DNA of 64,000 nt from Solimicrobium sp040544425 (GCA_040544425.1 JBEONO010000008.1:124001-188000), one strand, 5' to 3'; counted from the first letter of the stretch, positions 1 through 9,497 are shown. Notes: generated by a model not told the origin, from the sequence alone. Program-made: numbers and translations.

Positions 1-19
1 CGCACGCAAACGCCGCCGC

Positions 20-33
20 TTGACTGATATCAA
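20..33. promoter_or_regulatory. FNR/ANR-type binding site (candidate)
   Basis: TTGACTGATATCAA matches the FNR/ANR consensus TTGAT-N4-ATCAA with one mismatch. It lies about 160 bp upstream of the first kdp-operon start codon and could equally serve a divergent gene outside the window. This is a single motif match; no -10 element could be placed with confidence. Confidence 0.3.
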
Positions 34-192
34 AAGCTTACGTTTGCGATGCAGCACAGTTGAGCCTGAAAATAGGCATAGCGATTTTTCGCGCCGTTTC
101 GTTTACACCGTTTTTACGCCAGGACCAACTAGTTATATACCAAATTTATCCGCTACTCAGTATCGTACCCATACCTAACCAATGGAGCATTT

Positions 193-285
193 ATGGATAT
201 TGTCTACCTGGCCGGCATCCTCGCATTTGCCGCCGTCACCCTGTTAATCATCAAGGGCTGCAGCCTGCTTGGAGGCGACAAATGA
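193..285 (+). CDS. 30-residue membrane peptide upstream of kdpF
   Basis: A 30-codon reading frame starts at ATG 193 with a well-placed GGAG seven bases upstream, and its stop overlaps the kdpF start (ATGA). The product begins MDIVYLAG, has one hydrophobic helix at about residues 4-20, then GC and a short polar tail. Similar one-helix peptides of the form MD..YL....F......L..GC..L precede kdpF in many proteobacterial kdp operons (recalled, not searched). The role is unknown; it may be a small accessory subunit of the KdpFABC complex in the inner membrane. The good ribosome site and translational coupling argue that it is translated. Confidence 0.7.
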   Translation: MDIVYLAGILAFAAVTLLIIKGCSLLGGDK

Positions 286-371
286 GCGTTCTGCAAATCA
301 TCGGTACCGTCATCGCTGCCCTGCTGTTTGTGTATCTGATTTACGCCCTGCTTAAAGCGGAGGAATTTTAA
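282..371 (+). CDS. kdpF: KdpF, small subunit of the potassium-transporting ATPase
   Basis: A 29-residue protein starting MSVLQIIG, almost entirely one transmembrane helix (about residues 4-23) followed by LLKAEEF. KdpF stabilises the KdpABC complex in the inner membrane and is normally about 29-30 residues, as here. The start overlaps the stop of the preceding peptide gene and its stop overlaps the kdpA start (TAATG), so the three are translationally coupled. An AGGCGACAA stretch gives a weak ribosome site. Position and size make the call secure even though such a short sequence has little diagnostic content. Confidence 0.85.
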   Translation: MSVLQIIGTVIAALLFVYLIYALLKAEEF

Positions 372-2194
372 TGAACTCGTCAATTTACTTTCAGCTCGCG
401 CTGTTTCTGCTGGTTCTGTTTGCTCTGGCCTTTCCACTCGGCGGCTTTATCGCCCGTGTGATGTCGGATCAGGACAGCAGATTCACGCGTTTTCTCGGCC
501 CGCTCGAGCGTTTCATTTACCGGATCTGCGGCGTGGATCATCAGGTCGAGATGGGTTGGAAAACCTATTCTTTCGCCGTCATTCTGTTCAATTTGCTGGG
601 CGTGATAGCGGTCTATGCCCTGCAACGGTTGCAGGCCGACCTGCCCTTGAATCCGCAGGCCATGGTCGCCATCACGCCCGATTCCTCATTCAACACTGCC
701 ATCAGTTTTGTGACCAATACAAACTGGCAAGCGTATACAGGTGAAGCGGCGATGAGCTATCTGACGCAAATGCTGGGACTGGCAGTACAAAATTTCTTTT
801 CCGCTGCAACCGGTCTTGCCGTGGTAATCGCTATGATCCGCGGCTTCGCCCGGCACAGCGCGCAGACCATCGGCAATTTCTGGGTCGACATGACGCGCAG
901 CGTGTTGTACATCCTGATGCCGTTGGCATTGCTCATCGCGGTGATTTTCATGGGTCAGGGCGTCATCCAGAATTTTGATTCCTACAAGACCGTTAATCTG
1001 ACTGAAGAACTGACCTATACCCAACCCAAGGTCGATGCTGCAGGTGCACCGATGCTGGATAAGGCAGGTCAGCCGCTTACCGAAACACTGAGCACCAAAA
1101 CCCAAACCTTGCCGATGGGTCCGGTTGCCTCGCAGGAAGCAATCAAAATGGTCGGCACCAATGGTGGCGGATTCTTTAATGCCAATTCAGCCCATCCCTA
1201 CGAAAACCCGACACCGCTGTCGAACTTTGTTCAGATTATTTCGATATTCCTGATCCCGGCAGCGCTGTGCATCGCGTTTGGAAAAATGGTCGGTGATCAG
1301 CGCCAAGGGTGGGCAGTCCTGGCGGCGATGACGATTATTTTTGTGGTCATGGCCTATCTCGCGAATGCCGCCGAAATGCAGGGCAATCCGGTCTTGAACG
1401 GCATGGGTATCGACCAGACCACGCAAATGAGTCTGGCCAATACCGCGCAGGCCGGTGGCAATATGGAAGGCAAGGAAACCCGCTTCGGTATCGTTGCCTC
1501 CAGTATTTTCGCCACCATCACCACCGCTGCTTCCTGTGGCGCCGTCAATGGCATGCATGATTCACTCACGGCCCTGGGCGGCATGGTACCGCTGTGGATG
1601 ATGCAGCTGGGCGAAGTGGTGTTTGGCGGCGTCGGCTCAGGTCTGTACGGCATGCTGATTTTCGCGATCCTGGCGGTATTTATTGCCGGTTTGATGATCG
1701 GTCGCACACCGGAATATCTCGGCAAGAAAATCGAAGCCTATGACATGAAAATGGTATCGATTGCGATTCTGGTTGGCCCGCTGCTGGTATTGGTGGGAAC
1801 GGCGATCGCGGTACTGGTTGCCGACGGCAAGGCAGGCATCCTGAATCCCGGCGCGCACGGGTTTTCGGAAGTGCTGTACGCCTTCACCTCGGCAGTCAAC
1901 AACAACGGCAGCGCCTTTGCCGGACTGTCGGCCAACACACCGTTTTATAACATCATGCTGGCTATTGCGATGTGGTTTGGCCGCTTCATGGTCATTGTTC
2001 CGGTCCTGGCGATCGCCGGTTCGCTGGCGCGCAAAAAACGCCTGGCAAGCACAGTCGGTTCCTTGCCTACCCACGGTCCCTTATTCGTCGTGCTGTTGAT
2101 CGGTTGCGTAATTATTGTCGGCGCGTTGACCTACATTCCCGCGCTGGCGCTGGGCCCGGTGGCAGAACATTTGACCTTCAATGTCGCTCACTAA
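371..2194 (+). CDS. kdpA: Potassium-transporting ATPase subunit A (K+ channel-like subunit)
   Basis: KdpA forms the potassium-selective pore of the KdpFABC pump in the inner membrane. The protein has 607 residues, slightly longer than the common 557-600. All four selectivity loops of the channel-like fold are visible: TNTNWQAYTGE near residue 115-125, GTNGGGFFNANSAHPYENPT, CGAVNGMHDSLTALGG and NNNGSAFAGL. Roughly ten to twelve hydrophobic helices alternate with these loops. The start overlaps the kdpF stop, and an AGCGGAGG ribosome site lies just upstream. It is co-transcribed with kdpB and kdpC, and the pair kdpDE downstream very probably controls it in response to low potassium or osmotic stress. 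Confidence 0.98.
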   Translation: MNSSIYFQLALFLLVLFALAFPLGGFIARVMSDQDSRFTRFLGPLERFIYRICGVDHQVEMGWKTYSFAVILFNLLGVIAVYALQRLQADLPLNPQAMVAITPDSSFNTAISFVTNTNWQAYTGEAAMSYLTQMLGLAVQNFFSAATGLAVVIAMIRGFARHSAQTIGNFWVDMTRSVLYILMPLALLIAVIFMGQGVIQNFDSYKTVNLTEELTYTQPKVDAAGAPMLDKAGQPLTETLSTKTQTLPMGPVASQEAIKMVGTNGGGFFNANSAHPYENPTPLSNFVQIISIFLIPAALCIAFGKMVGDQRQGWAVLAAMTIIFVVMAYLANAAEMQGNPVLNGMGIDQTTQMSLANTAQAGGNMEGKETRFGIVASSIFATITTAASCGAVNGMHDSLTALGGMVPLWMMQLGEVVFGGVGSGLYGMLIFAILAVFIAGLMIGRTPEYLGKKIEAYDMKMVSIAILVGPLLVLVGTAIAVLVADGKAGILNPGAHGFSEVLYAFTSAVNNNGSAFAGLSANTPFYNIMLAIAMWFGRFMVIVPVLAIAGSLARKKRLASTVGSLPTHGPLFVVLLIGCVIIVGALTYIPALALGPVAEHLTFNVAH

Positions 2195-2210
2195 TTTTAG
2201 AGAAACCAAC

Positions 2211-4313
2211 ATGACTCATAAAATAAATCAATCTCTATTGAATCCCGATATTCTTAAAGTCGCATTAATAGATTCATTCAAAAAACTGTCACCCCTGCAC
2301 CAGATCAAAAATCCGGTGATGTTTGTGGTGTTCATCGGCAGCCTGCTGACCACCGGGCTGGCGTTCCAGGCGGTATTCGGTCAGGGTGAAGCTCCGGCCA
2401 ACTTTATTATTGCGATCTCGGCATGGCTGTGGTTCACCCTGCTGTTCGCCAATTTTGCCGAGGCGATGGCGGAAGGACGCAGCAAAGCCCAGGCCGAAGC
2501 CTTGCGCGGCGCCAAACAGGACGTGCGCGCAAAAAAACTCGCGCAACCCAGATACGGCTCAACCCAGGTTCTGGTCAATGGCTCAACGCTGATCAAAGGC
2601 GATGTGGTGCTGGTCGAAGCCAATGACGTGGTGCCCGCTGACGGTGAGGTGATTGAAGGGGCGGCATCGGTCGATGAATCCGCCATCACCGGCGAATCGG
2701 CTCCGGTCATCCGCGAATCCGGCGGCGACTTTTCATCGGTCACCGGTGGTACGCGGGTCTTGTCGGACTGGATCGTGGTGCGGGTGTCGGTCAATCCCGG
2801 TGAAGCATTCCTGGATCGGATGATCGCCATGGTGGAAGGCGCCAAGCGTCAAAAAACACCCAATGAAATCGCGCTGACGATTTTATTGGTGGCACTGACC
2901 ATCGTGTTCCTGCTGGCCACCGTGACTCTGCTGCCATTCTCACTGTTCAGTGTGGCTACCGCAGGCACCGGCACCCCAATCACCATCACTGTGCTGGTCG
3001 CGCTGCTGGTCTGCCTGATTCCAACTACCATCGGCGGTCTGCTGTCTTCAGTCGGTATCGCCGGGATGAGCCGGATGATGCGCGCTAATGTGATTGCCAC
3101 CTCCGGTCGTGCCGTTGAAGCGGCCGGTGACGTCGATGTGCTGCTGCTCGACAAAACCGGCACGATCACTCTGGGCAATCGTCAGGCATCGACCTTTCAT
3201 CCAGCCAATGGCGTGACTGCCGAACAACTGGCCGATGCGGCACAGTTGTCCTCGTTAGCCGATGAAACGCCTGAGGGGCGCAGTATCGTGATTCTGGCCA
3301 AACAGAAATATCAGCTGCGTGAGCGCAATATCCAGGCCCTGGGTGCAAGCTTCATTCCATTCACGGCGCAGACCCGCATGAGCGGTGTCGACCTCCATGA
3401 AACCGGAACCGGACACGGCAGCTCCGGGGTCGCCCGCCAGATCCGTAAAGGATCGGTCGATGCGATTCGCCAGTATGTGACCAATCAGGGCAGCGAATTC
3501 CCCAAAAACGTCAGCGACACGGTTGACCAGGTTGCCAAGCAAGGCAGCACGCCACTGGTTGTGGTTGATGGCAATACAGTGATGGGTGTGATCGAACTCA
3601 AGGATATCGTCAAAGGCGGGATCAAGGAACGCTTTGCCGAGTTGCGCAAGATGGGTATCAAAACCATCATGATTACCGGTGACAATCGCCTGACCGCAGC
3701 GGCGATTGCTGCCGAAGCCGGGGTCGACGACTTCCTGGCGGAGGCCACACCGGAAGACAAACTCAAACTGATCCGCAGCCATCAGGCTGAAGGCAAACTG
3801 GTCGCCATGACCGGTGACGGAACCAATGATGCGCCTGCGCTGGCCCAGGCTGACGTGGCGGTGGCGATGAATACCGGTACCCAGGCAGCCAAGGAAGCCG
3901 GGAATATGGTGGATCTGGATTCCAATCCGACCAAGCTGATTGAAATCGTCGAAATCGGCAAGCAAATGCTGATGACCCGCGGTTCACTCACGACCTTCTC
4001 GATTGCCAACGACGTGGCCAAATACTTTGCGATTATCCCCGCTGCGTTTGCCTCGACTTACCCGCAGTTAAACAGTCTGAACATCATGCACTTGACGACA
4101 CCGGCATCAGGAATATTGTCAGCCGTGATCTTTAACGCCTTGATCATTGTGTGTCTGATTCCGCTGGCATTGAAGGGACTGAAATACCGTCCGCTGGGTG
4201 CCGCTGTGCTGTTGCGTCGCAATTTGTTGATCTATGGTCTGGGTGGTTTGATTGTGCCTTTTATCGGCATCAAACTGATCGACGTCCTATTAACCGTGCT
4301 CGGTTTAGCTTAA
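2211..4313 (+). CDS. kdpB: Potassium-transporting P-type ATPase subunit B
   Basis: KdpB is the catalytic P-type ATPase subunit that hydrolyses ATP to drive K+ uptake through KdpA. With the start at ATG 2211 the protein has 700 residues (beginning MTHKINQS), a little longer than E. coli KdpB. An upstream in-frame ATG at 2181 lies inside kdpA and is a less likely start. Motifs visible: ITGES in the actuator domain, LLLDKTGT with phosphorylated Asp314, ITGDN, MTGDGTNDAPAL in the P domain, and SLTTFSIANDVAKYFAI near the last helices. Seven or so hydrophobic segments. It sits between kdpA (16 bp) and kdpC (13 bp). Confidence 0.98.
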   Translation: MTHKINQSLLNPDILKVALIDSFKKLSPLHQIKNPVMFVVFIGSLLTTGLAFQAVFGQGEAPANFIIAISAWLWFTLLFANFAEAMAEGRSKAQAEALRGAKQDVRAKKLAQPRYGSTQVLVNGSTLIKGDVVLVEANDVVPADGEVIEGAASVDESAITGESAPVIRESGGDFSSVTGGTRVLSDWIVVRVSVNPGEAFLDRMIAMVEGAKRQKTPNEIALTILLVALTIVFLLATVTLLPFSLFSVATAGTGTPITITVLVALLVCLIPTTIGGLLSSVGIAGMSRMMRANVIATSGRAVEAAGDVDVLLLDKTGTITLGNRQASTFHPANGVTAEQLADAAQLSSLADETPEGRSIVILAKQKYQLRERNIQALGASFIPFTAQTRMSGVDLHETGTGHGSSGVARQIRKGSVDAIRQYVTNQGSEFPKNVSDTVDQVAKQGSTPLVVVDGNTVMGVIELKDIVKGGIKERFAELRKMGIKTIMITGDNRLTAAAIAAEAGVDDFLAEATPEDKLKLIRSHQAEGKLVAMTGDGTNDAPALAQADVAVAMNTGTQAAKEAGNMVDLDSNPTKLIEIVEIGKQMLMTRGSLTTFSIANDVAKYFAIIPAAFASTYPQLNSLNIMHLTTPASGILSAVIFNALIIVCLIPLALKGLKYRPLGAAVLLRRNLLIYGLGGLIVPFIGIKLIDVLLTVLGLA

Positions 4314-4326
4314 TCTCGGAACCTCT

Positions 4327-4899
4327 ATGAAAACATTAATTCGCCCCGCCATCAGTTTATTTGTCGTGCTCAGCGTCGTCACCGGCCTGCTCTATCCGCT
4401 GCTTACCACCGGCATTGGCAAAGTAGCTTTTCCTGATCAGGCCAATGGCAGCCTGATCGAAAAGGATCACAAAATAATCGGTTCGACACTGATCGGCCAA
4501 AACTTCAGCACCCCAGGTTATTTCTGGGGCCGCCCGTCCGCAACCAGCCCGCAGCCCTACAACGGCCTGAACTCCGGCGGTTCCAACTTTGGACCGACCA
4601 ATCCGGCACAAAAGGCCGCTGTGGCCGATCGCATCAAGGCATTGCACGATGCCGATCCAGGCAATACCCAGGCCATACCCGTGGATCTGGTCACGGCTTC
4701 GGGCAGCGGCCTCGATCCGGAAATCAGCCCCGCTGGCGCGTACTATCAGATTGACCGCATTGCCAAAGCGCGCAATATCAGTCCTGAAACACTCAAGCAG
4801 CTGGTCGCAAAATATACTGACGAGCCACAGCTCGGCATTTTGGGTGAAGCACGCGTCAATGTATTGAAACTGAACCTGGCACTCGACGAACATCAGTAA
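4327..4899 (+). CDS. kdpC: Potassium-transporting ATPase subunit C
   Basis: KdpC is the single-span subunit whose periplasmic domain assists K+ binding and holds KdpA and KdpB together. The 190-residue protein has one transmembrane helix (about 8-28) and the family sequences GSTLIGQNFSTPGYFWGRPS, NSGGSNFGPTNP and SGSGLDPEISPAGAYYQ. Length is typical. It ends the kdpFABC unit; 70 bp separate it from the following porin gene. Confidence 0.97.
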   Translation: MKTLIRPAISLFVVLSVVTGLLYPLLTTGIGKVAFPDQANGSLIEKDHKIIGSTLIGQNFSTPGYFWGRPSATSPQPYNGLNSGGSNFGPTNPAQKAAVADRIKALHDADPGNTQAIPVDLVTASGSGLDPEISPAGAYYQIDRIAKARNISPETLKQLVAKYTDEPQLGILGEARVNVLKLNLALDEHQ

Positions 4900-4969
4900 G
4901 CAATCCGTACCCTAATATGACCATCGTCAAATTTGAAATCTCTGTCCTACCATTTTTAGAAAGAAGTCT

Positions 4970-5716
4970 ATGAAGAAAATTATTCTTGCCACCGCAATCA
5001 GCACCTTGTTTTGTACAGCCTTCGCACGCGCCGACGACCTCCAACCGGCTGAGGCACCGACACCGGACAATCTTGTGACATGGAATATCGCCGTGGCGTC
5101 CGACTACCGCTATCGCGCCATATCACAAACTGCCCTCGATCCGGCCCTGCAAGGCGGAGCTGACTACACAAACAATCCAACCGGACTGTATGTCGGCACA
5201 TGGTTATCGACGATTAAATGGATTACAGATCAGGGCGGTGATGCCCACATCGAGTGGGATATCTATGCCGGCAAACGCGGTGAAATTGTCAAGGATGTGA
5301 CCTATGACGTCGGGGTCCTTCAATACGAATACGTCTCAAACAAATTGAATCCGAGTGCCAACACCACCGAAGTGTATGCTCAAATTGGATTGGGTCCGTT
5401 CTACCTGAAATATTCGGACTCGGTGACCAATCTGTTCGGCTTTGCCAACAGTAAAGGCAGTGGCTATATCGATGCCGGCGCAAACTTTGATGTGGCCGAA
5501 GGCGTGACGCTTAATTTGCATGCGGGCCGCCAGTCCGTCAAGAATGATCCCTTCCACAGTTACAACGACTGGAAAGTCGGCATCACCAAGGATTTCGGGA
5601 TTGTCACTGCGGCCTTGGCAGTGATTGGTACTGACACCGACAAAAATTATCTCGCGGCCAATGGCAGAAATCTCGGCAAGACAGCGCCCGTTCTGTTGAT
5701 CAGCAAGACCTTCTAA
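4970..5716 (+). CDS. TorF-family putative outer-membrane porin (Gcw_chp type)
   Basis: A 248-residue exported beta-barrel: signal peptide MKKIILATAISTLFCTAFARA, then alternating aromatic strands beginning TWNIAVASDYRYRAISQT, which is characteristic of the TIGR02001/TorF-like family, and a C-terminal ISKTF typical of outer-membrane proteins. A strong AGAAAG ribosome site precedes the ATG. The substrate is unknown. Its place between kdpC and kdpD, same strand, suggests it belongs to the potassium-responsive unit and could raise outer-membrane permeability to K+ or other solutes when Kdp is induced; that is inference from position only. Confidence 0.85.
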   Translation: MKKIILATAISTLFCTAFARADDLQPAEAPTPDNLVTWNIAVASDYRYRAISQTALDPALQGGADYTNNPTGLYVGTWLSTIKWITDQGGDAHIEWDIYAGKRGEIVKDVTYDVGVLQYEYVSNKLNPSANTTEVYAQIGLGPFYLKYSDSVTNLFGFANSKGSGYIDAGANFDVAEGVTLNLHAGRQSVKNDPFHSYNDWKVGITKDFGIVTAALAVIGTDTDKNYLAANGRNLGKTAPVLLISKTF

Positions 5717-5743
5717 ATCGTCGTTTTGATGCGACGTGTGACG

Positions 5744-5775
5744 ATGCAAGGACAGGGTTCAACCCGCCCTTGCAT
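5744..5775 (+). terminator. Hairpin between porin gene and kdpD (possible terminator/attenuator)
   Basis: Inverted arms ATGCAAGG and CCTTGCAT enclose a partly paired GGGTT/AACCC core, just after the porin stop. There is no clean U-run after it (TGTTCATT), so termination would be partial at best. A smaller hairpin CGTCG/CGACG lies at 5719-5736. It could lower kdpDE expression relative to the upstream structural genes. Confidence 0.35.
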
Positions 5776-5841
5776 TGTTCATTCAGAACGCGCACTATAC
5801 GGAACCTCCTCGCCATCAACTGATATCTGACTAAAATACCA

Positions 5842-8547
5842 ATGAGCGATATCCGCCCGAATCCCGACGAACTCCTCGATAAAATTCAGCGCGAAGACGC
5901 CAAAGCGCAGCGTGGCCATTTCAAGTTATTCTTCGGCTCCAGTGCCGGGGTCGGCAAAACCTTCGCCATGCTGACTGCCGCCAAAGCACAGCAATTACTG
6001 GGCGTTGATGTCGTGATCGGCATTGTGGAAACCCACGGACGCCGCGACACCATCGCGATGACCGAGGGCCTTGAGACACTGCCACCGCAAAAAATTAACT
6101 ATCACGACAAGTTGCGCGACGAATTCGATCTGGACGGCGCACTCAAGCGACGGCCCACTCTGATTCTGATGGACGAGCTGGCTCATTCGAATATCCCCGG
6201 CACGCGCCACCAAAAGCGCTGGCAAGACGTCGAGGAACTGCTGGCCGCCGGTATCAACGTCTATTCGACGGTGAACGTGCAACATCTCGAAAGTCTGAAT
6301 GATATCGTCGGTCAGATTACCGGCGTGCGGGTCTGGGAAACGATTCCTGACCGCGTCTTTGACATGGCCGATGAAGTCACGCTGGTTGATCTGCCGCCCG
6401 ACGAATTATTGCGTCGTTTAAAAGACGGCAAGGTTTACATTCCGCATCAGGCCGAACGCGCCTCGAAAAATTTTTTCCGCAAGGGTAATCTGATCGCGCT
6501 GCGCGAACTGGCCCTGCGCCGCACTGCCGATCAGGTCGATGCGCAAATGCGCGACTATCGCGCCGACCAGTCTATCCATGACGTCTGGCAGGCCAAGGAA
6601 CGGTTGCTGGTCTGTATTGGTCCGCATGACAGCAGCAAGAAGCTGGTGCGCAGCGCTGCGCGTCTGGCGGCCAGCCTGCGCGCCGATCTGATCGCGGTGT
6701 ATATCGAAACCCCCAAATTGCAAAAGCTGTCGGATGAGCGGCGTGAAGCCATTCACAAAACCCTGAAACTGGCACAGGATCTGGGCGCGGAAACCACCAC
6801 CCTGTCCGGCGAAAAGCTCGCGCCGATTCTGCTCAGTTATGCGCAAAGCCGCAATGTCACCAAACTGGTGATCGGCAAATCCACCCGCCCAACTTGGCAA
6901 CGCATTTTGCAGACCAGTCTGGCCGACGAACTGGCCAGCCGCACCACCGATGTCGATGTGTATGTGGTTGGGCATGACTTTGACATTGAAACGGGCCCGA
7001 CTGCTTCAGGCAGCAACTTCGACAGCGCGAGCGGCGTACCCGACAGCAACCAGGTGATCGGCTACCTGTGGGCTGCGGTGACCTGTATCGCGGTGACCGG
7101 CATCACTGCGGGTCTGGTGAATATCTTTGATCTGGCCAATGTGATTATGGTGTACCTGCTGGCTGCCGTTTTTGTGGCGATCAGGTTTGGGCGCGGCCCG
7201 AGTATTTTCGCCTCGTTTCTCAGCGTCGCCTCATTTGATTTTTTTTTCGTGCCGCCCAAATTTTCCTTTTCCGTCTCCGATACCCAGTACCTGTTCACCT
7301 TCGTGATCATGCTGGCCGTGTCGCTCCTGATCAGCAATCTGACCGCCAATTTCCGCTACCAGGCGCGCATCGCCAGTTATCGGGAACGGCGCGCCAATGC
7401 CTTGAATGCGATGAGCAAGGCGCTCTCTTCGGCACTGATGGTCAATCAGATCATTGAGATCAGCAATGAACATCTGGTCGGAATTTTCCAGGCCAAGATT
7501 GCGATCCTGCTTCCAGACAGTCATGACGTGATCCGCCAGCCGGTGCTGGAAACGACCAGCATTCCCGAGCACCTGGATCTGGGCGTGGCGCAGTGGGTGT
7601 ATGACAATCAACAGCGCGCCGGTCTGGGCACCAACACCCTGCCCGCCAATTCCTTGCTGTATGTCCCGCTTCAGGCACCGATGCGCACCCGCGGTGTGCT
7701 GGCGATTGAACCAACCAACAAGCGGCAGATTTTTCAGCCCGAACAGCAACAACTGCTCAACACCTTCGCCTCCCAGATCGCCCTGGCGCTGGAGCGGATT
7801 CATTATGTGGAAGTCGCGCAGGACGCCTTGATCAGCATTGAGGCTGAACGTCTGCGCAATTCACTGCTGTCGGCCATTTCGCATGATCTGAGAACGCCGC
7901 TGACTGCCATCATCGGTTTATCCAGCACACTGGAAGAACAAAAAACCATCAGCGAGCAGACCCGCAACGAATTAATTCATGGCATTCATGATGAAGCGCA
8001 GCATATGAACAGCCTGATCATCAATTTGCTGGATATGGCCAAACTCCAGTCCGGCAAAGTCGTGCTGAACAAGCAATGGCAACCGATAGATGAAGTGATC
8101 GGCAGCGCAGTGCGGCTGAGCAACCAGCTCACCCGCAACATCCAACTGGAAATCGCCGATAAACTGCCGCTGATCTCGTTCGACGCGGTGCTGATCGAAC
8201 GGGTGCTGATCAACCTGATCGAAAACGCGGTCAAATACGGCCGCGCTCAAATCACCATCAGTGCTGCTATCATTCACGACGACTTCACGGTCAGTGTCAG
8301 CGACAACGGCCCGGGCCTGCCGCCGGGACTGGGCGAAAAGATCTTCGACAAATTTACCCGCGGCGAAAAAGAATCTGCCACCCACGGGGTTGGTCTGGGG
8401 CTGGCGATCTGCAAAGCCATCATCGAGGCGCACCAGGGAAAAATCTGGGCTGAGAACCGGCCGCAGCAAGGGGCCAAAATCAGTTTCACGCTGCCCATGG
8501 GCACGCCTCCCGAAATTGAAAGCGAACAGGAATTGACAACAGAATGA
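5842..8547 (+). CDS. kdpD: Osmosensitive K+ channel sensor histidine kinase KdpD
   Basis: KdpD is the inner-membrane sensor kinase that controls kdp expression through KdpE. The 901 residues follow the family plan: N-terminal KdpD domain with Walker A GSSAGVGKTFAML (about 30-42) and MDELAHSN Walker-B-like segment; a universal-stress-like domain (about 250-375); four transmembrane helices (about 400-500) with DFFFVPP; a GAF-like region; HisKA with phospho-acceptor His681 in ISHDLRTPLTAI; and a HATPase domain with NLIENAVKY, DNGPGLP and GVGLGLAI. The start ATG 5842 has only a weak ribosome site. The stop overlaps kdpE (ATGAG), so the two are coupled. Confidence 0.97.
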   Translation: MSDIRPNPDELLDKIQREDAKAQRGHFKLFFGSSAGVGKTFAMLTAAKAQQLLGVDVVIGIVETHGRRDTIAMTEGLETLPPQKINYHDKLRDEFDLDGALKRRPTLILMDELAHSNIPGTRHQKRWQDVEELLAAGINVYSTVNVQHLESLNDIVGQITGVRVWETIPDRVFDMADEVTLVDLPPDELLRRLKDGKVYIPHQAERASKNFFRKGNLIALRELALRRTADQVDAQMRDYRADQSIHDVWQAKERLLVCIGPHDSSKKLVRSAARLAASLRADLIAVYIETPKLQKLSDERREAIHKTLKLAQDLGAETTTLSGEKLAPILLSYAQSRNVTKLVIGKSTRPTWQRILQTSLADELASRTTDVDVYVVGHDFDIETGPTASGSNFDSASGVPDSNQVIGYLWAAVTCIAVTGITAGLVNIFDLANVIMVYLLAAVFVAIRFGRGPSIFASFLSVASFDFFFVPPKFSFSVSDTQYLFTFVIMLAVSLLISNLTANFRYQARIASYRERRANALNAMSKALSSALMVNQIIEISNEHLVGIFQAKIAILLPDSHDVIRQPVLETTSIPEHLDLGVAQWVYDNQQRAGLGTNTLPANSLLYVPLQAPMRTRGVLAIEPTNKRQIFQPEQQQLLNTFASQIALALERIHYVEVAQDALISIEAERLRNSLLSAISHDLRTPLTAIIGLSSTLEEQKTISEQTRNELIHGIHDEAQHMNSLIINLLDMAKLQSGKVVLNKQWQPIDEVIGSAVRLSNQLTRNIQLEIADKLPLISFDAVLIERVLINLIENAVKYGRAQITISAAIIHDDFTVSVSDNGPGLPPGLGEKIFDKFTRGEKESATHGVGLGLAICKAIIEAHQGKIWAENRPQQGAKISFTLPMGTPPEIESEQELTTE

Positions 8548-9266
8548 GCAAGGACACCCCGATCAATCTGGTACTGGTAGAAGACGAAAAACAGATCCGC
8601 CGCTTTTTAAGCGCCGCGCTGGTCAATGAAGGCATCATCGTGCACGAAGCCGAAACCGGCAAGCAAGGTCTGATCGAATGCGCAACCAGAAAGCCGGATA
8701 TTGTCATCGTCGATCTGGGACTGCCCGACATCAGCGGTATCGAGCTGATCAGGGAAGTACGAACCTGGAGCGAAGTGCCGATCATCGTCCTGTCGGCCCG
8801 CACCCAGGAGCACGAAAAAGTCAGTGCACTCGACGCCGGTGCTGACGATTATTTAAGCAAACCGTTTGGCACTGCCGAACTGATTGCCCGCATCCGCGCT
8901 CATTTGCGCCGTCGTCAACCGAGCACAAGCTCAGTCGACCACCTGTTTCAATTCAACGATGTGACGGTCGATTTTTCCCTGCGCACCGTGACGAAAAATA
9001 ATCAGGAAGTGCATTTAAGCCCGATCGAATATCGCCTGCTGTCGGTGTTGGCGCGCAATGCCGGCAAAGTCATGACGCACCGCCAGTTGCTCCATGATGT
9101 GTGGGGACCGAACCATTCCGAAAGTGGACATTATCTGCGGATTTACATGGCCAATCTGCGTCAGAAACTCGAAAACGTACCCGCGCAGCCGAAGCATTTT
9201 CTAACCGAGACCGGGGTTGGGTATCGGTTGATTGTGATTGATCCGCGCAAGGAAAGCGCCATATAA
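8544..9266 (+). CDS. kdpE: KDP operon response regulator KdpE (OmpR family)
   Basis: A 240-residue OmpR-type regulator. The receiver domain (1-120) has acidic pair E13/D14, phospho-acceptor Asp57 in VIVDLGLPDISG and Lys in LSKPFG; the C-terminal winged helix (about 140-235) contains HLSPIEYRLLSVLARN and GVGYRL. KdpE is phosphorylated by KdpD and activates the kdp promoter under K+ limitation. It overlaps kdpD by four bases. Nothing obvious separates it from the repeat element downstream; a weak AGAGC/GCTCT hairpin lies at about 9301-9317. Confidence 0.97.
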   Translation: MSKDTPINLVLVEDEKQIRRFLSAALVNEGIIVHEAETGKQGLIECATRKPDIVIVDLGLPDISGIELIREVRTWSEVPIIVLSARTQEHEKVSALDAGADDYLSKPFGTAELIARIRAHLRRRQPSTSSVDHLFQFNDVTVDFSLRTVTKNNQEVHLSPIEYRLLSVLARNAGKVMTHRQLLHDVWGPNHSESGHYLRIYMANLRQKLENVPAQPKHFLTETGVGYRLIVIDPRKESAI

Positions 9267-9396
9267 AAAGACCTGCCTGCATTTGTAATTGAACTATCTT
9301 AAGAGCTCGCAGGCTCTCAAGAACAACCATATAAGCGATTGATTCGGCCAGGCTTATTACCGCTGTCAGACGATTCGACCAGCCAGGACGGCGCCA

Positions 9397-9497
9397 CTGG
9401 GTTCCCGCCTGAGGCCGCGGGAACGACGTCCAAAAAATCAAGATGTCCTCGATCAGGCGCCCACCCGTCGTTCCCGCGGCCTCAGGCGGGAACCCAG
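9397..9497. repeat. Palindromic repeat element, copy 1 (perfect 32-bp arms)
   Basis: The 345-bp gap after kdpE holds no gene but has a perfect 32-bp inverted repeat: arm 9397-9428 starts CTGGGTTCCCGCC and ends GGGAACGACG, and its exact reverse complement is at 9466-9497, with a 37-bp spacer. Each arm is itself an imperfect palindrome around GTTCCCGC...GCGGGAAC. Related pairs occur at 42404-42500 and 56716-56837. The arms resemble the REP/dRS3-like GTTCCC...GGGAAC repeats common in betaproteobacterial intergenic DNA. In RNA it would form a long hairpin between the convergent kdpE and the gene at 9612. Confidence 0.9.
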
